Assembly: GCA_016926755.1 (NCBI GenBank)
Contig: JAFGNZ010000280.1
Location: 1 to 46,147 of the forward strand
Origin: Myxococcaceae bacterium
Lineage (GTDB): Bacteria; Myxococcota; Myxococcia; Myxococcales; Myxococcaceae
DNA: 46,147 bases
Reading direction: 5' to 3'
Shown here: one piece after another, positions 1 to 8,919 of the stretch
How the letters are laid out: each line of letters begins with the position of its first letter
Position numbering within the stretch: position 1 is the first letter of the stretch
The notes under the pieces: generated by a model
The model's database searches: none
Told to the model about the DNA's origin: nothing
What the model saw: only the letters and a program-made list of their open reading frames with translations
Position numbers and translations under genes: made by a program

Positions 1-88
1 CATCCGTGATCAGCTCGCTGCTTCAACCCGCCTGCGACTACCGGGGACTGCGGCATGCCCGTGGTCCATATATTCAGCAGGAGGTCCG

Positions 89-132
89 AAAAGACGACGG
101 CCCCGCCCTTGCCGAGGCGAAGGAAGGGCCGT
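89..132 (-). terminator. hairpin terminator after cassette A gene
   Basis: On the minus strand, about 40 bases past the stop of the gene at 175-924, an imperfect hairpin (arms built on ACGGCCCC and GGGCCGT) is followed by TTTT. A related hairpin sits at the same place after the paralogous gene at 2961-3782. The U-tract is short, so efficiency is uncertain. Confidence 0.55.
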
Positions 133-134
133 GA

Positions 135-161
135 TTGATCAGCAGCGTGGTTGATCAGCAG
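135..161. repeat. short direct repeat TTGATCAGCAG
   Basis: An 11-base word occurs at 135-145 and again at 151-161, in the gap between the stop of the cassette A gene and its terminator. The inner TGATCA is a palindrome. No function is evident. Confidence 0.5.
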
Positions 162-174
162 AGAGGTGCTTTGC

Positions 175-924
175 CTACGCGACGAAGAAGGGCGGGCGGG
201 ACGACATCGGCTCGGGCAGCGGCCGGGGCTCCGGACGCGGGAACGGCAGGGGCTCGGGCAGCGGGCGGGGGAAGGGCAGGGGCTTGAGGTCGCCGAGGTC
301 GATCTGCGTGCCCGGCTTGCTGTGCAGGTCGATGTCCTTCTGGGCCTGGCTCTGCTTGAAGTCGGTCAGCAGGTTGCCCAGCTGCCCGTTGCTGTCGCGG
401 GAGCCGGCGATGGAGGCCTGCTGGCCCAGCAGCTTGCCGGCCTCGGAGTTGGTGATGTTGCCGTGGGTGCGGCCGGCGGCGATCTGGTCGATCTGGTTGG
501 CCTGGGTCTGCGCGTCCTGGTCGAAGCGGGCGAACACGTCGCGGTCGCGGTTGCCGGCGGCGCTGTCGATGTTGCGCTGCGCCTGGGACTGCATCATGCC
601 CAGCTTGAGCTTCTCGCCCAGCGTCAGCTTGCCATCGGCCATGGCGGCCTTCTGCGCGTCAGCGATGGCCTGCTGCTCCTTGAGCAGCGCCTGCGTCTCC
701 TTCTCCGTGAGCGAGCCATTGCGAGTGCCGTCGGCGATCTGGCCCAGCTGCTCACCCTGCTTGGCGCGCGTCTTCGCGTCCGGCTTGAAGAAGTCCACGA
801 TGGGGCCGGGCACGTGCCGGAGCTCGCCCGCCGGCTGGGTCTCCACCGCGGGCTTGTTGGCAACCTGGGCCTGGGACTGGGAGGTGCGGGAGACGGGGGC
901 GGAGGAGGGCTGGGAGACGCGCAT
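175..924 (-). CDS. hypothetical protein with proline-rich tail (cassette A)
   Basis: A 249-residue protein that I do not recognise. It is a clear paralogue of the protein at 2961-3782: both share a central helical, Gln/Ala-rich region with [18 protein letters not shown] and [17 protein letters not shown], and both end in a tail of alternating Pro with Leu, Phe and Arg (about residues 208-249). There is no signal peptide and no transmembrane segment. The repeated phrases TEKE...LL and DGKLTLGE look like paired helices with acidic loops, but no EF-hand consensus is complete. The ATG at 924 is preceded by AGGA at good spacing. A sigma-54-type promoter lies at 980-995, with three upstream repeats at 1080-1140. 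The protein could be structural or secreted by a non-Sec route; this is inference only. Confidence 0.8.
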   Translation of the reverse strand: MRVSQPSSAPVSRTSQSQAQVANKPAVETQPAGELRHVPGPIVDFFKPDAKTRAKQGEQLGQIADGTRNGSLTEKETQALLKEQQAIADAQKAAMADGKLTLGEKLKLGMMQSQAQRNIDSAAGNRDRDVFARFDQDAQTQANQIDQIAAGRTHGNITNSEAGKLLGQQASIAGSRDSNGQLGNLLTDFKQSQAQKDIDLHSKPGTQIDLGDLKPLPFPRPLPEPLPFPRPEPRPLPEPMSSRPPFFVA

Positions 925-979
925 GGGAGGGTTCCTGTGAGAACCGACTGGAATGTCGGTGAGTACGGGAGAGCCCTAC

Positions 980-995
980 TGCACCCCGCATGCCA
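980..995 (-). promoter_or_regulatory. putative sigma-54 promoter of cassette A
   Basis: The minus strand reads TGGCATGCGGGGTGCA. This matches 10 of the 12 defined bases of the sigma-54 consensus TGGCACG-N4-TTGCW, and the invariant GG and GC are separated by exactly 10 bases. The same 16 bases occur upstream of the paralogue at 3840-3855. The predicted transcript would start near 969, giving a leader of about 45 bases. Confidence 0.6.
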
Positions 996-1020
996 TGAAA
1001 TGGAGCAGGGGGTGCGAAAG

Positions 1021-1048
1021 GTAAGCCCCTGTTGTTTCAGGGGCTTAC
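1021..1048 (-). terminator. perfect 11-bp hairpin, possible terminator of serine hydrolase gene
   Basis: GTAAGCCCCTG, a 6-base loop, then CAGGGGCTTAC form a perfect 11-bp stem. It lies 110 bases past the stop of the serine hydrolase gene (1158), and on that strand it is followed by CTTTCG, a poor U-tract. It also lies between the putative sigma-54 promoter and its upstream sites. In the second cassette (about 3879-3907) one arm is conserved but the other has diverged. It may be a terminator or a leftover of the duplication. Confidence 0.45.
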
Positions 1049-1079
1049 GTTGAGGCCCACGCCTGAGGGAGGGGGAGGT

Positions 1080-1140
1080 GGTGATTGCAGCCACCAGGGA
1101 GGGCTGGTGACAACGCCTCTCACCGGTGACTGCGGTCACC
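1080..1140. promoter_or_regulatory. array of three GGTGAC-N4-GTCACC sites (cassette A)
   Basis: Three 16-base elements start at 1080 (GGTGAT...GCCACC), 1106 (GGTGAC, with a decayed second half) and 1125 (GGTGAC-TGCG-GTCACC, perfect arms). The starts are 26 and 19 bases apart. The array lies about 111-171 bases upstream of the predicted sigma-54 start, the usual distance for binding sites of an NtrC-type enhancer-binding activator. The same arrangement recurs at 3940-4000. No activator gene is in the window. Confidence 0.55.
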
Positions 1141-1157
1141 AGACCCGCGGCGCTCTC

Positions 1158-2768
1158 TCACGCCTGCGCCTCGGGCTGGGGCGAGACGTCCTCGTGCGTC
1201 CGCGGCGCCTGCTTGACGAAGATGCCGTCGTTCACCTCGTCACAGCCCGTGATGACGAGGCGCCAGGGCAGCGAAGGAGTCTCGCCAAAGACGGGGGGCG
1301 CGACTGGCAGGAGGGTGATGAGTCCACCCTGCCCCGGCCAGTCCGGGAGCTCGTAGAGGTACTGGCTGCCTCCGAGGTAGTGCAATGGGGCGACGACCCC
1401 TTGGGGCCCCACCACCAGCTGCAGCTGCCCGTCGCGCTCGCGGATCGTCACCGCGCCGAAGGCAGGGTTGACATAGGTGCCGAGCACCTGCGCGAGCAGC
1501 TCTGGAGGTATCTCCTGCTCCGTGCGCATGGCCCGCAGGGTGGGTGGGGCGAGGGGGCCCGGACGCAGGGGGCGGAGGTCCAGCTTGGATCGCGGGGCGC
1601 GCATGGCCGCCCTGGGCGGCGCGGCTCCCAGCGCGAGCTCGTAGAACTTGAGGAAGAGCTCCAATGTGGCGCTGTTGTCGGGCTCGTTGTCGAGCGCCAC
1701 CAGGCCCAGGCCCGCGTCGGGGATGAGGCCGAGGAAGGAGCTCATGCTGGCGGTGGCGCCATCGTGCCAGAGGACAGGGCAGGGCACGCTCGAGTCGTGC
1801 ACCCAGCCCGCCGCATAGCTGTGCGCCCACGCGGGGGGCACGAAGCCCATGAGGGTGCGTGGGCTGTGGATGGTGTCCAGCGTGTGGCTGTCCACCAGCT
1901 TCCGGCCCTTGAAGGTGCCCCGGCCCAGGTGCAGGCGCATCCACCGGGACATGTCCCGCACCGACGAGCAGATGGCCCCGGCGGGGCCGGCCGTCTCCAG
2001 CTCGTAGGCATAGGGCCAGTCCGAGGGGAGGGGCCAGAGCGAGCCATCCTCCTTGCGCAGGTGCCCGAAGGCCACCTCCTTGTCGCTCGGCACCCCGGAG
2101 GGCGTGGGCGCGCTGTCCTTCATCCCGAGTGGCACCAGGAGGCGTCCGCGGACGAGCTCCTCCCAGCTCTTGCCGCTCTTGTGCTCGATGAGCCGGGCCG
2201 CCACCAGCCAGATGCTGTTCAGGTAGGTGTAGGCACTTCGGAAGCCGGTCACGGGCCTGACGTGGCGCAGGGCGCGGAGGATGTCCTTGCGCTCGAAGCC
2301 GAAGAGGAGCATCGCATCCAGGCTGTACTCCGGCAGGCCGCTGCGCTGGCACAGCAGATCCAGGACGCGCAGCTCGCGGCCCACCCGGGCGTCATGCATC
2401 TCGAAGTCCGGCAGGTGCTCCACGACGCGGTCGTTCCAGTCCAGCTTCCCCTCGTCCACCAGCAGGGCCACCAGCGTGGAGGTGAAGGACTTGGTGATGG
2501 AGCCAATCTGGAAGAGGGTGTTCGCGGTGACGGGCAGCTCCTGCCCGGCCCGGCGCGTCCCCAGGCCTCGGGCGCCGACGAGCTTGTCCCCGTGGACGAC
2601 GGCGAAGGCCAGGCCGGGGACGTCCTGCTCCTTCATGAGCTGCCGTGCATACTTCTCCAGCTCATCGAGGATGCCATCGAGGCGCTCCGGCACACGCACC
2701 CCCGCCGGTACGCCGGACATCACGGGGTGGGGCGGGGGGGACTCCGATTGCTGTGGCTGCTCGGCCAT
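1158..2768 (-). CDS. beta-lactamase-fold serine hydrolase
   Basis: A 536-residue member of the serine beta-lactamase / class C penicillin-binding family (ClbP/AmpC/esterase group). The active-site SxxK is seen as SITK in QIGSITKSFTS. It is followed by a Tyr-x-Asn motif (YLN in AYTYLNSIW) and by HDG (in LWHDGATASM), which stands for the usual KTG/HxG. The last 130 or so residues look like the beta-rich C-terminal domain (DUF3471-like) often found in these hydrolases. There is no signal peptide, so it probably acts in the cytoplasm or is exported in another way. The ATG at 2768 was chosen because GGAGG precedes it; a longer frame to 2891 adds only Arg/Ala-rich sequence. The gene sits alone between the two copies of the cassette. 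The substrate cannot be told. Confidence 0.85.
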   Translation of the reverse strand: MAEQPQQSESPPPHPVMSGVPAGVRVPERLDGILDELEKYARQLMKEQDVPGLAFAVVHGDKLVGARGLGTRRAGQELPVTANTLFQIGSITKSFTSTLVALLVDEGKLDWNDRVVEHLPDFEMHDARVGRELRVLDLLCQRSGLPEYSLDAMLLFGFERKDILRALRHVRPVTGFRSAYTYLNSIWLVAARLIEHKSGKSWEELVRGRLLVPLGMKDSAPTPSGVPSDKEVAFGHLRKEDGSLWPLPSDWPYAYELETAGPAGAICSSVRDMSRWMRLHLGRGTFKGRKLVDSHTLDTIHSPRTLMGFVPPAWAHSYAAGWVHDSSVPCPVLWHDGATASMSSFLGLIPDAGLGLVALDNEPDNSATLELFLKFYELALGAAPPRAAMRAPRSKLDLRPLRPGPLAPPTLRAMRTEQEIPPELLAQVLGTYVNPAFGAVTIRERDGQLQLVVGPQGVVAPLHYLGGSQYLYELPDWPGQGGLITLLPVAPPVFGETPSLPWRLVITGCDEVNDGIFVKQAPRTHEDVSPQPEAQA

Positions 2769-2888
2769 GGAAGACCTCCAGGAGGGTTCTGCTGGAAGTT
2801 GAGGCGAGAGGGCCACGGCCGCAGCCCGCCGCCGCCGCGGTGCGCTCCCCTGCACGCAGGGCAGACGGCACCCGAGGAGAGGGGCCCG

Positions 2889-2932
2889 CAAAGGCGACGG
2901 CCCCTCCTTCGCGCGAGGCGAAGGAAGGGCCG
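2889..2932 (-). terminator. hairpin terminator after cassette B gene
   Basis: CGGCCCCTCCTTC pairs with GAAGGAAGGGCCG across a 9-base loop, a 14-bp stem with one mismatch. On the minus strand it is followed by CCTTTG. It lies 29 bases past the stop of the gene at 2961-3782 and resembles the hairpin at 89-132. Confidence 0.6.
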
Positions 2933-2960
2933 CGGGTTGCTCAGCGGTGAGGTGCCTGGA

Positions 2961-3782
2961 CTACGCGATGAAGTGGTTCGTGCGGAACACCGGCAGCTCG
3001 ACCTTCGGCAGCTCCGGGCGGGGCAGCCGCGGCAGGGGCAGCGGCTCGGGCAGCGGGAAGGGCCGCGGCAGCGGGCGGGGCCCCGGGAAGGGCAGCGGGT
3101 GGAAGTCGAACTGCGTGCCCGGCTTGCTGTGGCGCGCGATGTCGTTCTGGGCCTGGTCCTGCTTGAAGTCGGTCACGAAGTTGCTGAACGGCCCGCTGTT
3201 ATCGCGGGAGTCGGCGATGGAGGCCTGCTGGCCCAGCAGCTTCCCGGCCTCGTAGTTGGTGATGTTGCCGTTGGTGCGGCCATTGGCGATCTGGTCGATC
3301 TGGCCGGCCTGCCGCTGGGCGTCCGCGTCCAGGAGGGCGAAGGTGTCGCGGCTGAAGTTGTTCTGCAGGCGGTCGATGTTGTGGTCCGCGCGGGCCTGCA
3401 TCATGCCCAGCTTGAGCCGCTCGCCGAGCGTCAGCTTGCCGTCCGCCATCGCATCACGCTGCGCGTTGGAGATCGCCTGCTGCTCCTTCAGCAGCGTCTC
3501 GGCCTCCTTCTCGGTGAGCGAGCCGTTGCGCACGCCGTCGGCGATCTGGTGGAGCTGATCACCCTGGGTCGCGCGCGTCCGGGCATCCACGGGCGAGGGC
3601 TTGCTGGGGAACGGCAGGGGCGGCGTGGGGAGCTGAGGCGGGGGGAGGCAGCCGCCGCGGACGATGCCGTGCGGGGTGCCGCACTTGTCACCGCCCACGA
3701 GCTGGGCAGTGCGGTTGGCGGCGGGGGACTGGGTCTCGGTGGGACGGGCGAGGACGGCGGGGGAAGGCGTGGTGACGCGCAT
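2961..3782 (-). CDS. hypothetical protein with proline-rich tail (cassette B)
   Basis: A 273-residue paralogue of the protein at 175-924, not otherwise recognised. The shared core includes [38 protein letters not shown] and [19 protein letters not shown]. The tail (last 45 residues) is again a Pro/Leu/Phe/Arg repeat and ends in an aromatic FIA. It differs from its mate by an extra stretch near residues 25-65 with two Cys and a [18 protein letters not shown] segment. No signal peptide or membrane segment is seen. The ATG at 3782 follows GGAG at good spacing; the frame could extend upstream to 3878, but that part is not shared with the paralogue. It is controlled by a putative sigma-54 promoter at 3840-3855. 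Confidence 0.8.
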   Translation of the reverse strand: MRVTTPSPAVLARPTETQSPAANRTAQLVGGDKCGTPHGIVRGGCLPPPQLPTPPLPFPSKPSPVDARTRATQGDQLHQIADGVRNGSLTEKEAETLLKEQQAISNAQRDAMADGKLTLGERLKLGMMQARADHNIDRLQNNFSRDTFALLDADAQRQAGQIDQIANGRTNGNITNYEAGKLLGQQASIADSRDNSGPFSNFVTDFKQDQAQNDIARHSKPGTQFDFHPLPFPGPRPLPRPFPLPEPLPLPRLPRPELPKVELPVFRTNHFIA

Positions 3783-3839
3783 GGGAGAGCTCCTGTTTTC
3801 GATTCCGACGAGGTGTCGGCGAGTATGGGAGAGCCTTAT

Positions 3840-3855
3840 TGCACCCCGCATGCCA
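3840..3855 (-). promoter_or_regulatory. putative sigma-54 promoter of cassette B
   Basis: The minus strand reads TGGCATGCGGGGTGCA, identical over 16 bases to the element at 980-995, with the GG and GC spacing needed for sigma-54. The predicted start is near 3829, giving a leader of about 47 bases. Confidence 0.6.
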
Positions 3856-3939
3856 GGAATTGGGGCAGGGGGGCGCACAAGATAGGCCCAGCCATTTCAG
3901 GGGCTTACGCGGGAGCTGGCACGAAGGAGAGGGGGAGGT

Positions 3940-4000
3940 GGTGATGCCAGTCACCAGGGGGGGCTGGTGACTGGCGTTACCACCGGTGACTGGCGTCATC
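3940..4000. promoter_or_regulatory. array of three GGTGAC-N4-GTCACC sites (cassette B)
   Basis: Elements start at 3940 (GGTGAT-GCCA-GTCACC), 3966 (GGTGAC-TGGC-GTTACC) and 3985 (GGTGAC-TGGC-GTCATC). Their spacing (26 and 19 bases) and distance to the promoter are the same as in cassette A. These are candidate binding sites for a sigma-54 activator. Confidence 0.55.
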
Positions 4001-4022
4001 GGTGCCTCCCGGGCCGCGGGGG

Positions 4023-4679
<657 letters not shown>

Positions 4680-4793
4680 GCCCTGGTTCTAGTCACCTGG
4701 CCGCCGGTTTTCATCCCCTTGCAGCAGGCCCGTCCCAGGGGGCCCACGCTGCCCGTGTTGGGCCCGTCCCAGGTACGGTAGGGTGCACGGGCC

Positions 4794-6581
4794 ATGCGTC
4801 TGTCCTCGCTCCGCCTCGCTCTCTGTCTCTGTCTGCTTGCCCCCATGTCAGCGCTCGCTCAGGGCACCTCCCGGCCCCTGCCGCCGGAGCTGCGGCAGGC
4901 CCAGCGCCAGGCCCAGAAGGAGTTCGAGCGGCACAGGAAGCAGGAGGGGATCTCTCGCCAGGTCGGGAAGAAGGCCAAGGATGACAAGGAGGCCGAGCCG
5001 AAGCCGGCCAACTGCAAGCTCCGTGGAGCGAAGCGCGCGGCCCAGTTCTCCGAGGCGGCGCTCCCGGACGTGCCCCTGGCCGATCGCTATGCCCTGTACG
5101 TCGGCGCCTGTGGGCTCGGGGACGTGGTGGCGCTGACGCAGCAGCTCGTCCGCTTCAAGACGGTGAACGAGCAGGTGCCGCCGGCGAAGAACCCGCAAGT
5201 CGTCGCCATGGGCCGCTTCCTCCAGCAGTGGGCCAAGGCGCGCGGCCTCGGCTTCCGGGTGGCGGGCCGCAATGACGTGTTCGAGCTGTCCTGGGGCCAG
5301 GGCGCGCCCCACCTGGGCTTCGTCTTCCACGGGGATGTCGTCCCCGCGCCCGAGCACGAGTGGAAGTCCAAGCCCTTCGCGCCCAAGGTGGTGAACGGCC
5401 GGCTCTACGGCCGCGGCGTGATGGACGACAAGGGGCCCATCGCCACGGCGCTGGTCTCGCTGGCGCTGGCCCAGGAGATGGGGCTCGAGCCCCAGCGCGG
5501 CAAGGTGCTCGTCATCATCGGCAATGACGAGGAGACCACCTGGGAGGGGATGCAGGAGTACGCCCGCACCGAGCAGCTGCCCATGCACGTCATCTCCGTG
5601 GACTCGTCGTTCCCGGTGGTGGTGGCGCAGTCCGGCTACGTCTCCCTCACCCTGGAGGCGGCCCTGGGCACGCCGGACTCGAAGGACTCGGCGATCCTGC
5701 TGCCGGTGGATGCCAGCGCGGGCGAGTTCCTCACCCAGGTGCCCGCCGCCGCCTCGCTGAGCCTGGCGCCCTTCGGCGGCGCGTCCGCGGAGAAGGGGCT
5801 GGCCGCCGCGAAGGCCGCCCTGGAGGCCACGCGCAAGGAGCGGCCCGGGCTGGTGGCCGAGGTGAAGCTCGTCCCGGCGGCCGGGGCCGCGCGAGGCAGC
5901 GCGCGCATCGTCATCTCCACCCAGGGCAAGGCCGTGCACTCCTCCCTCCCCGAGCAGGGGCGCAACGCGCTGTGGGATCTGGCCGCCATCGCCGAGAAGC
6001 TGCCGCTGGTGGACAACGGCCTGACGGCGCTGCTGCGGACGGTGGTGCGCCGCTTCGACGGGGACCACCGCGGCGAGCGGCTGGGCTTCACCGACGAGGA
6101 TCCGCTCATGGGGAGGATGGTCTCCGCGGCCACCCTGCTGCGCGTGAAGGAGGGGGTGGCCTCGCTCGGCATCAACCTGCGCCGGCCCCGCTCCGAGGAG
6201 GGGAACCAGGACTTCCATCAGGCCCTGGATCATGCCGTGGCCCTCATCACGCAGGAGACGGATGGGCGGGTGGTGGAGGCCAAGGGGCGCTACGTGGGAG
6301 AGCCGCACGTGGCGGACGTCAGCGGCCCGCTCGTCGCCACGCTGATGGACATCTACAAGCGCCACCGCAACATCCGCGACACGCTCGCCCCCATCTCCAT
6401 CCGCGGCGGCACCTACGCCCGGCTCTTCCCCCGGGCCGTGGACTTCGGGCCGGGGCTGAAGGAGGAGCCCTACAGCGGCCACGCGCCCGACGAGTCCATC
6501 TCCCTGGAGCACCTGGGCCTCATCACGCAGATGCTCGCGGAGGCCCTCCACAGCCTGGCGCTCTCGCCCAACGCGAAGTGA
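4794..6581 (+). CDS. exported M20-family metallopeptidase (dipeptidase)
   Basis: A 595-residue zinc peptidase of the M20 family (PepV/carboxypeptidase/ArgE group). An N-terminal signal peptide ends near ALAQ (residues 1-23), so it should act in the periplasm or outside. A Lys/Arg/Glu-rich stretch (30-70) precedes the catalytic domain. Expected metal ligands and catalytic residues are visible: HGDVV (His179, catalytic Asp181), GRGVMDDKGP (bridging Asp211) and GNDEETTW (catalytic Glu246, ligand Glu247). A late His (in YSGHAPDE) would complete the site. The middle part is the dimerisation/lid insert, longer than in most M20 enzymes, as in PepV. It stands alone, divergent from msrA and convergent with the histidine kinase gene. 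The start at 4794 fits the signal peptide, although the ribosome site is poor. The substrate is unknown. Confidence 0.88.
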   Translation: MRLSSLRLALCLCLLAPMSALAQGTSRPLPPELRQAQRQAQKEFERHRKQEGISRQVGKKAKDDKEAEPKPANCKLRGAKRAAQFSEAALPDVPLADRYALYVGACGLGDVVALTQQLVRFKTVNEQVPPAKNPQVVAMGRFLQQWAKARGLGFRVAGRNDVFELSWGQGAPHLGFVFHGDVVPAPEHEWKSKPFAPKVVNGRLYGRGVMDDKGPIATALVSLALAQEMGLEPQRGKVLVIIGNDEETTWEGMQEYARTEQLPMHVISVDSSFPVVVAQSGYVSLTLEAALGTPDSKDSAILLPVDASAGEFLTQVPAAASLSLAPFGGASAEKGLAAAKAALEATRKERPGLVAEVKLVPAAGAARGSARIVISTQGKAVHSSLPEQGRNALWDLAAIAEKLPLVDNGLTALLRTVVRRFDGDHRGERLGFTDEDPLMGRMVSAATLLRVKEGVASLGINLRRPRSEEGNQDFHQALDHAVALITQETDGRVVEAKGRYVGEPHVADVSGPLVATLMDIYKRHRNIRDTLAPISIRGGTYARLFPRAVDFGPGLKEEPYSGHAPDESISLEHLGLITQMLAEALHSLALSPNAK

Positions 6582-6608
6582 GCCCGGCGCCGCGGCGGCG
6601 GGCGGCGC

Positions 6609-8657
6609 TCACCTCGCCCAGCGAGGCCAGCACACCGTGAAGCGCGTGCCCTCCGTGGCGCTGGAGCGCACCTCCACGGCCCCGCCATGCGCCAGGGCGA
6701 TCTGCCGCACGATGTGCAGCCCCAGCCCCAGGCTGCGCGCCCCGCTCTTGCCTTCGTGCGGCCGCTGATCCTCCGGGCGGCGCTTGAAGGGATCAAACAG
6801 GCGCGGCAGCAGCTCCTCCGGGATGGGGAGGCCCTGGTTGGAGACCTCCAGCAGCACCTGATCGCCCGCGTCGCGCACCGCGGTGTGCACGGCCGCGTCC
6901 TCCCGGCCGTGCTGCAGGGCGTTGAACACCAGGTTGCCCAGCACCTGCGCCACCCGGTCCGGATCCCACTCGCCCCAGGTGTCGCCGTGGGCCTCGAAGA
7001 GGATCTGCCGCTCGGGGAACGTCACCTGCAGCTCCTCGAGCGTGGTGCGGCACACCTCCGCCATGTTCATGCGCTGGCGCGTCACGGGGATCCCCCCGCC
7101 CAGCCGGCTGCGCGCGAAGTCCAGGATGTCGTTGATCAGCCGGGCCATCCGCGCGCTGCTGCGGCGGATGCGCTCCACCGCCTGGCGCTCGCGCTCGCCC
7201 AGCTCCTCCGCGCGCGCGAGCAGGAAGGCGGAGGCGTTGATGGCGCTCAGCGGGTTGCGCAGATCATGCCCCAGCACGGCCAGCAGCTGCTCGCGGAAGA
7301 TGAGGGCCTGCTCCAGCGCCTTCTCCGCCTCCTTGTGCGCGGTGATGTCCAGCACCACCGCCCCCACGCCCAGCAGCTCTCCGGCCTGGGTCCGCACGGG
7401 GTAGTAGCTGGACAGCCAGGTGCGCCCCCGGAGCCGGTCCACCCCGGGCGGCGTGGGGAACTCGAGGCTCTCGGACGGTACGCCTGTCTCCAGGACGCCG
7501 CGCAGGATCGGCTCGAGCACCTGGGCCAGGGGCGGCGCGAGCACCTCGTGGATGGTGCGGCCCAGGTGCTCGGCGAGGGGCAGGGCGTTGATGCCGGCCA
7601 TCGTCTCGTTGACGCGCAGGTAGCGCAGCTCCCGGTCCAGGAAGGCGATGCCCACGGGCGTGCTGGCCAGCAGTGTGTTGACCATCGCCAGCGAGCGCTG
7701 GGCCTCCTCGCGCGCCGCCTGCTCGCGCGCGTGCAGCTGGGCCTGGGCGATGAGGGCGGTGGCCCGGCTGGCCATGATGCGGAACAGCAGCGTGTCGGCC
7801 TCGGAGAAGGCATACGCGGTCCGCGAGCCCATGTACGCCACGCCGATGAGGCGCTCCCCGTCCAGCAGCGGCAGGCCGTAGAGCGCGTGCAGCCCCAGGT
7901 TCCCCAGCGCCTCCTTCAAGAGCGGGTCCGTGGAGGCCGAGCGGATGGCGACAGGGCGGCGCTCGGCGGCGACGCGGCCGGCGAAGCCCTCGCCCACGCG
8001 CAGGCGCTGGCCCACCATGCGCTCGGCCTCCAGCCCCAGCGCCGCGCGCACCCGCAGCGTGTCCCCCTCGAGCAGGAGGATGGTGGCCGAGTCCACCTGC
8101 AGCGCGGACTCCATCAACAGGGTGAGCAGGCGCTGGAGCAGGGTGTGCTCGTCAGGGCTCTCCAGGGCCGCCTGCATCATCCGGTCCAGGGCGTTCAGCG
8201 CGCGCTCGCGCAGGCGCGCGTAGCTCAGCACCGAGCGCGTCACCCCTTGATCAATGAGCTCGTCCAGCAGCGACAGGGTGCCAGGCGTGGGGTGGATCGC
8301 CGAGGCCTGCAGCCGGCGGAGGATGCAGCTGCGCAGCAGCCCGTACTCGTGCGCGAGCTCATGGATGCCGAAGCCCTGGTTCAGCCGGGTGAACGCGTGC
8401 ACGTCCGAGAGCACGCCCGGCAGCTGGGGTGCAATCCCATGCGTCTCGTGCGCCAGGGCCTCGGTGATGCCATCCAGCAGGGCGGGGAGGTGATCCTGCT
8501 GCGAGTCGGTGCCTGCCCGGCGCTCGTGCAGCGCGTGGGTGGAGAGCTGCCAGTCGGCGAGGATGTCTGCCCGGTGCGCGCGAAGGAAGGCCGCCAGCCG
8601 GTGAGGCTCCTCGGGATCCCCCGAGGGCTCCCAGGGACGTGGTTCCTGCTCCAGCAT
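6609..8657 (-). CDS. sensor histidine kinase (RsbRD-like, GAF, PAS, HisKA, HATPase)
   Basis: A 682-residue cytoplasmic hybrid-type sensor without a receiver domain. Order: an N-terminal helical region (about 15-125) like the RsbRD sensor domain; a GAF domain (about 150-310, with ATILLLEGDTLRVRAALGLE and GEGFAGRVAAERRPVAI); a PAS domain (about 325-435); a HisKA dimerisation domain with the phospho-acceptor His464 in LGHDLRNP; and an ATPase domain with N-box NLVFNALQH (about 575-583), G1 region near DPFKRR, and G2 GLGLHIV (about 643). No transmembrane segment is seen, so the signal is probably internal. The ATG at 8657 was chosen for the GGAGG just before it; the frame runs open to 8882 but without kinase-like sequence. 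No response regulator lies next to it, so it is an orphan kinase. Confidence 0.9.
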   Translation of the reverse strand: MLEQEPRPWEPSGDPEEPHRLAAFLRAHRADILADWQLSTHALHERRAGTDSQQDHLPALLDGITEALAHETHGIAPQLPGVLSDVHAFTRLNQGFGIHELAHEYGLLRSCILRRLQASAIHPTPGTLSLLDELIDQGVTRSVLSYARLRERALNALDRMMQAALESPDEHTLLQRLLTLLMESALQVDSATILLLEGDTLRVRAALGLEAERMVGQRLRVGEGFAGRVAAERRPVAIRSASTDPLLKEALGNLGLHALYGLPLLDGERLIGVAYMGSRTAYAFSEADTLLFRIMASRATALIAQAQLHAREQAAREEAQRSLAMVNTLLASTPVGIAFLDRELRYLRVNETMAGINALPLAEHLGRTIHEVLAPPLAQVLEPILRGVLETGVPSESLEFPTPPGVDRLRGRTWLSSYYPVRTQAGELLGVGAVVLDITAHKEAEKALEQALIFREQLLAVLGHDLRNPLSAINASAFLLARAEELGERERQAVERIRRSSARMARLINDILDFARSRLGGGIPVTRQRMNMAEVCRTTLEELQVTFPERQILFEAHGDTWGEWDPDRVAQVLGNLVFNALQHGREDAAVHTAVRDAGDQVLLEVSNQGLPIPEELLPRLFDPFKRRPEDQRPHEGKSGARSLGLGLHIVRQIALAHGGAVEVRSSATEGTRFTVCWPRWAR

Positions 8658-8919
8658 CGCTACCTCCGGGAAGGCCTGTGGCTCACGCCGAGCCTCACAC
8701 TGGGCATGATGGGACAACCGCGCCCGCGTCGAAATCTGCGGAGCGACCGGGCTGGGGCCAGAGTGGCAGCACCCTCCGAGGGCCTCGGGAGGATGCCTCC
8801 CATACCTGCCCGCCCCGGACCGCGGGGCTGGGTTCGCTCCGCTCCCGGTTCGAGGGGCGGGAGAGAGTCGTGACGAGAACATGGGGACTTCGGGCGCGCT
8901 CGGCTAGGTTGCCTGCGCG

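Larger units (their letters stand above)
2889..4000. repeat. second copy of a 1.1-kb gene cassette (mate at 89-1140)
   Basis: Promoter, upstream sites, coding region and terminator all match the unit at 89-1140. The promoter and the three upstream sites are shifted by exactly 2860 bases. The coding parts have diverged and differ in length by 72 bases, so this is an old duplication with constrained control regions. Confidence 0.75.

Noticed and set aside
1080-1140. CRISPR-like array
   Set aside because: Only three short imperfect palindromes with irregular spacing and no spacers; fits binding sites better.
1032-3944. Very long open frame on the plus strand (970 codons)
   Set aside because: It runs antisense to the serine hydrolase and cassette B gene, has Arg/Gly/Ala/His-rich low-complexity translation, and no domain. 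It is the usual shadow in GC-rich DNA.
4848-6551. Long minus-strand frame opposite the M20 peptidase
   Set aside because: Composition is His/Leu/Arg/Gly-rich without motifs; the plus strand has a complete metal site and signal peptide.
6687-8873. Plus-strand frame opposite the histidine kinase
   Set aside because: Antisense shadow; kinase motifs are all on the minus strand.
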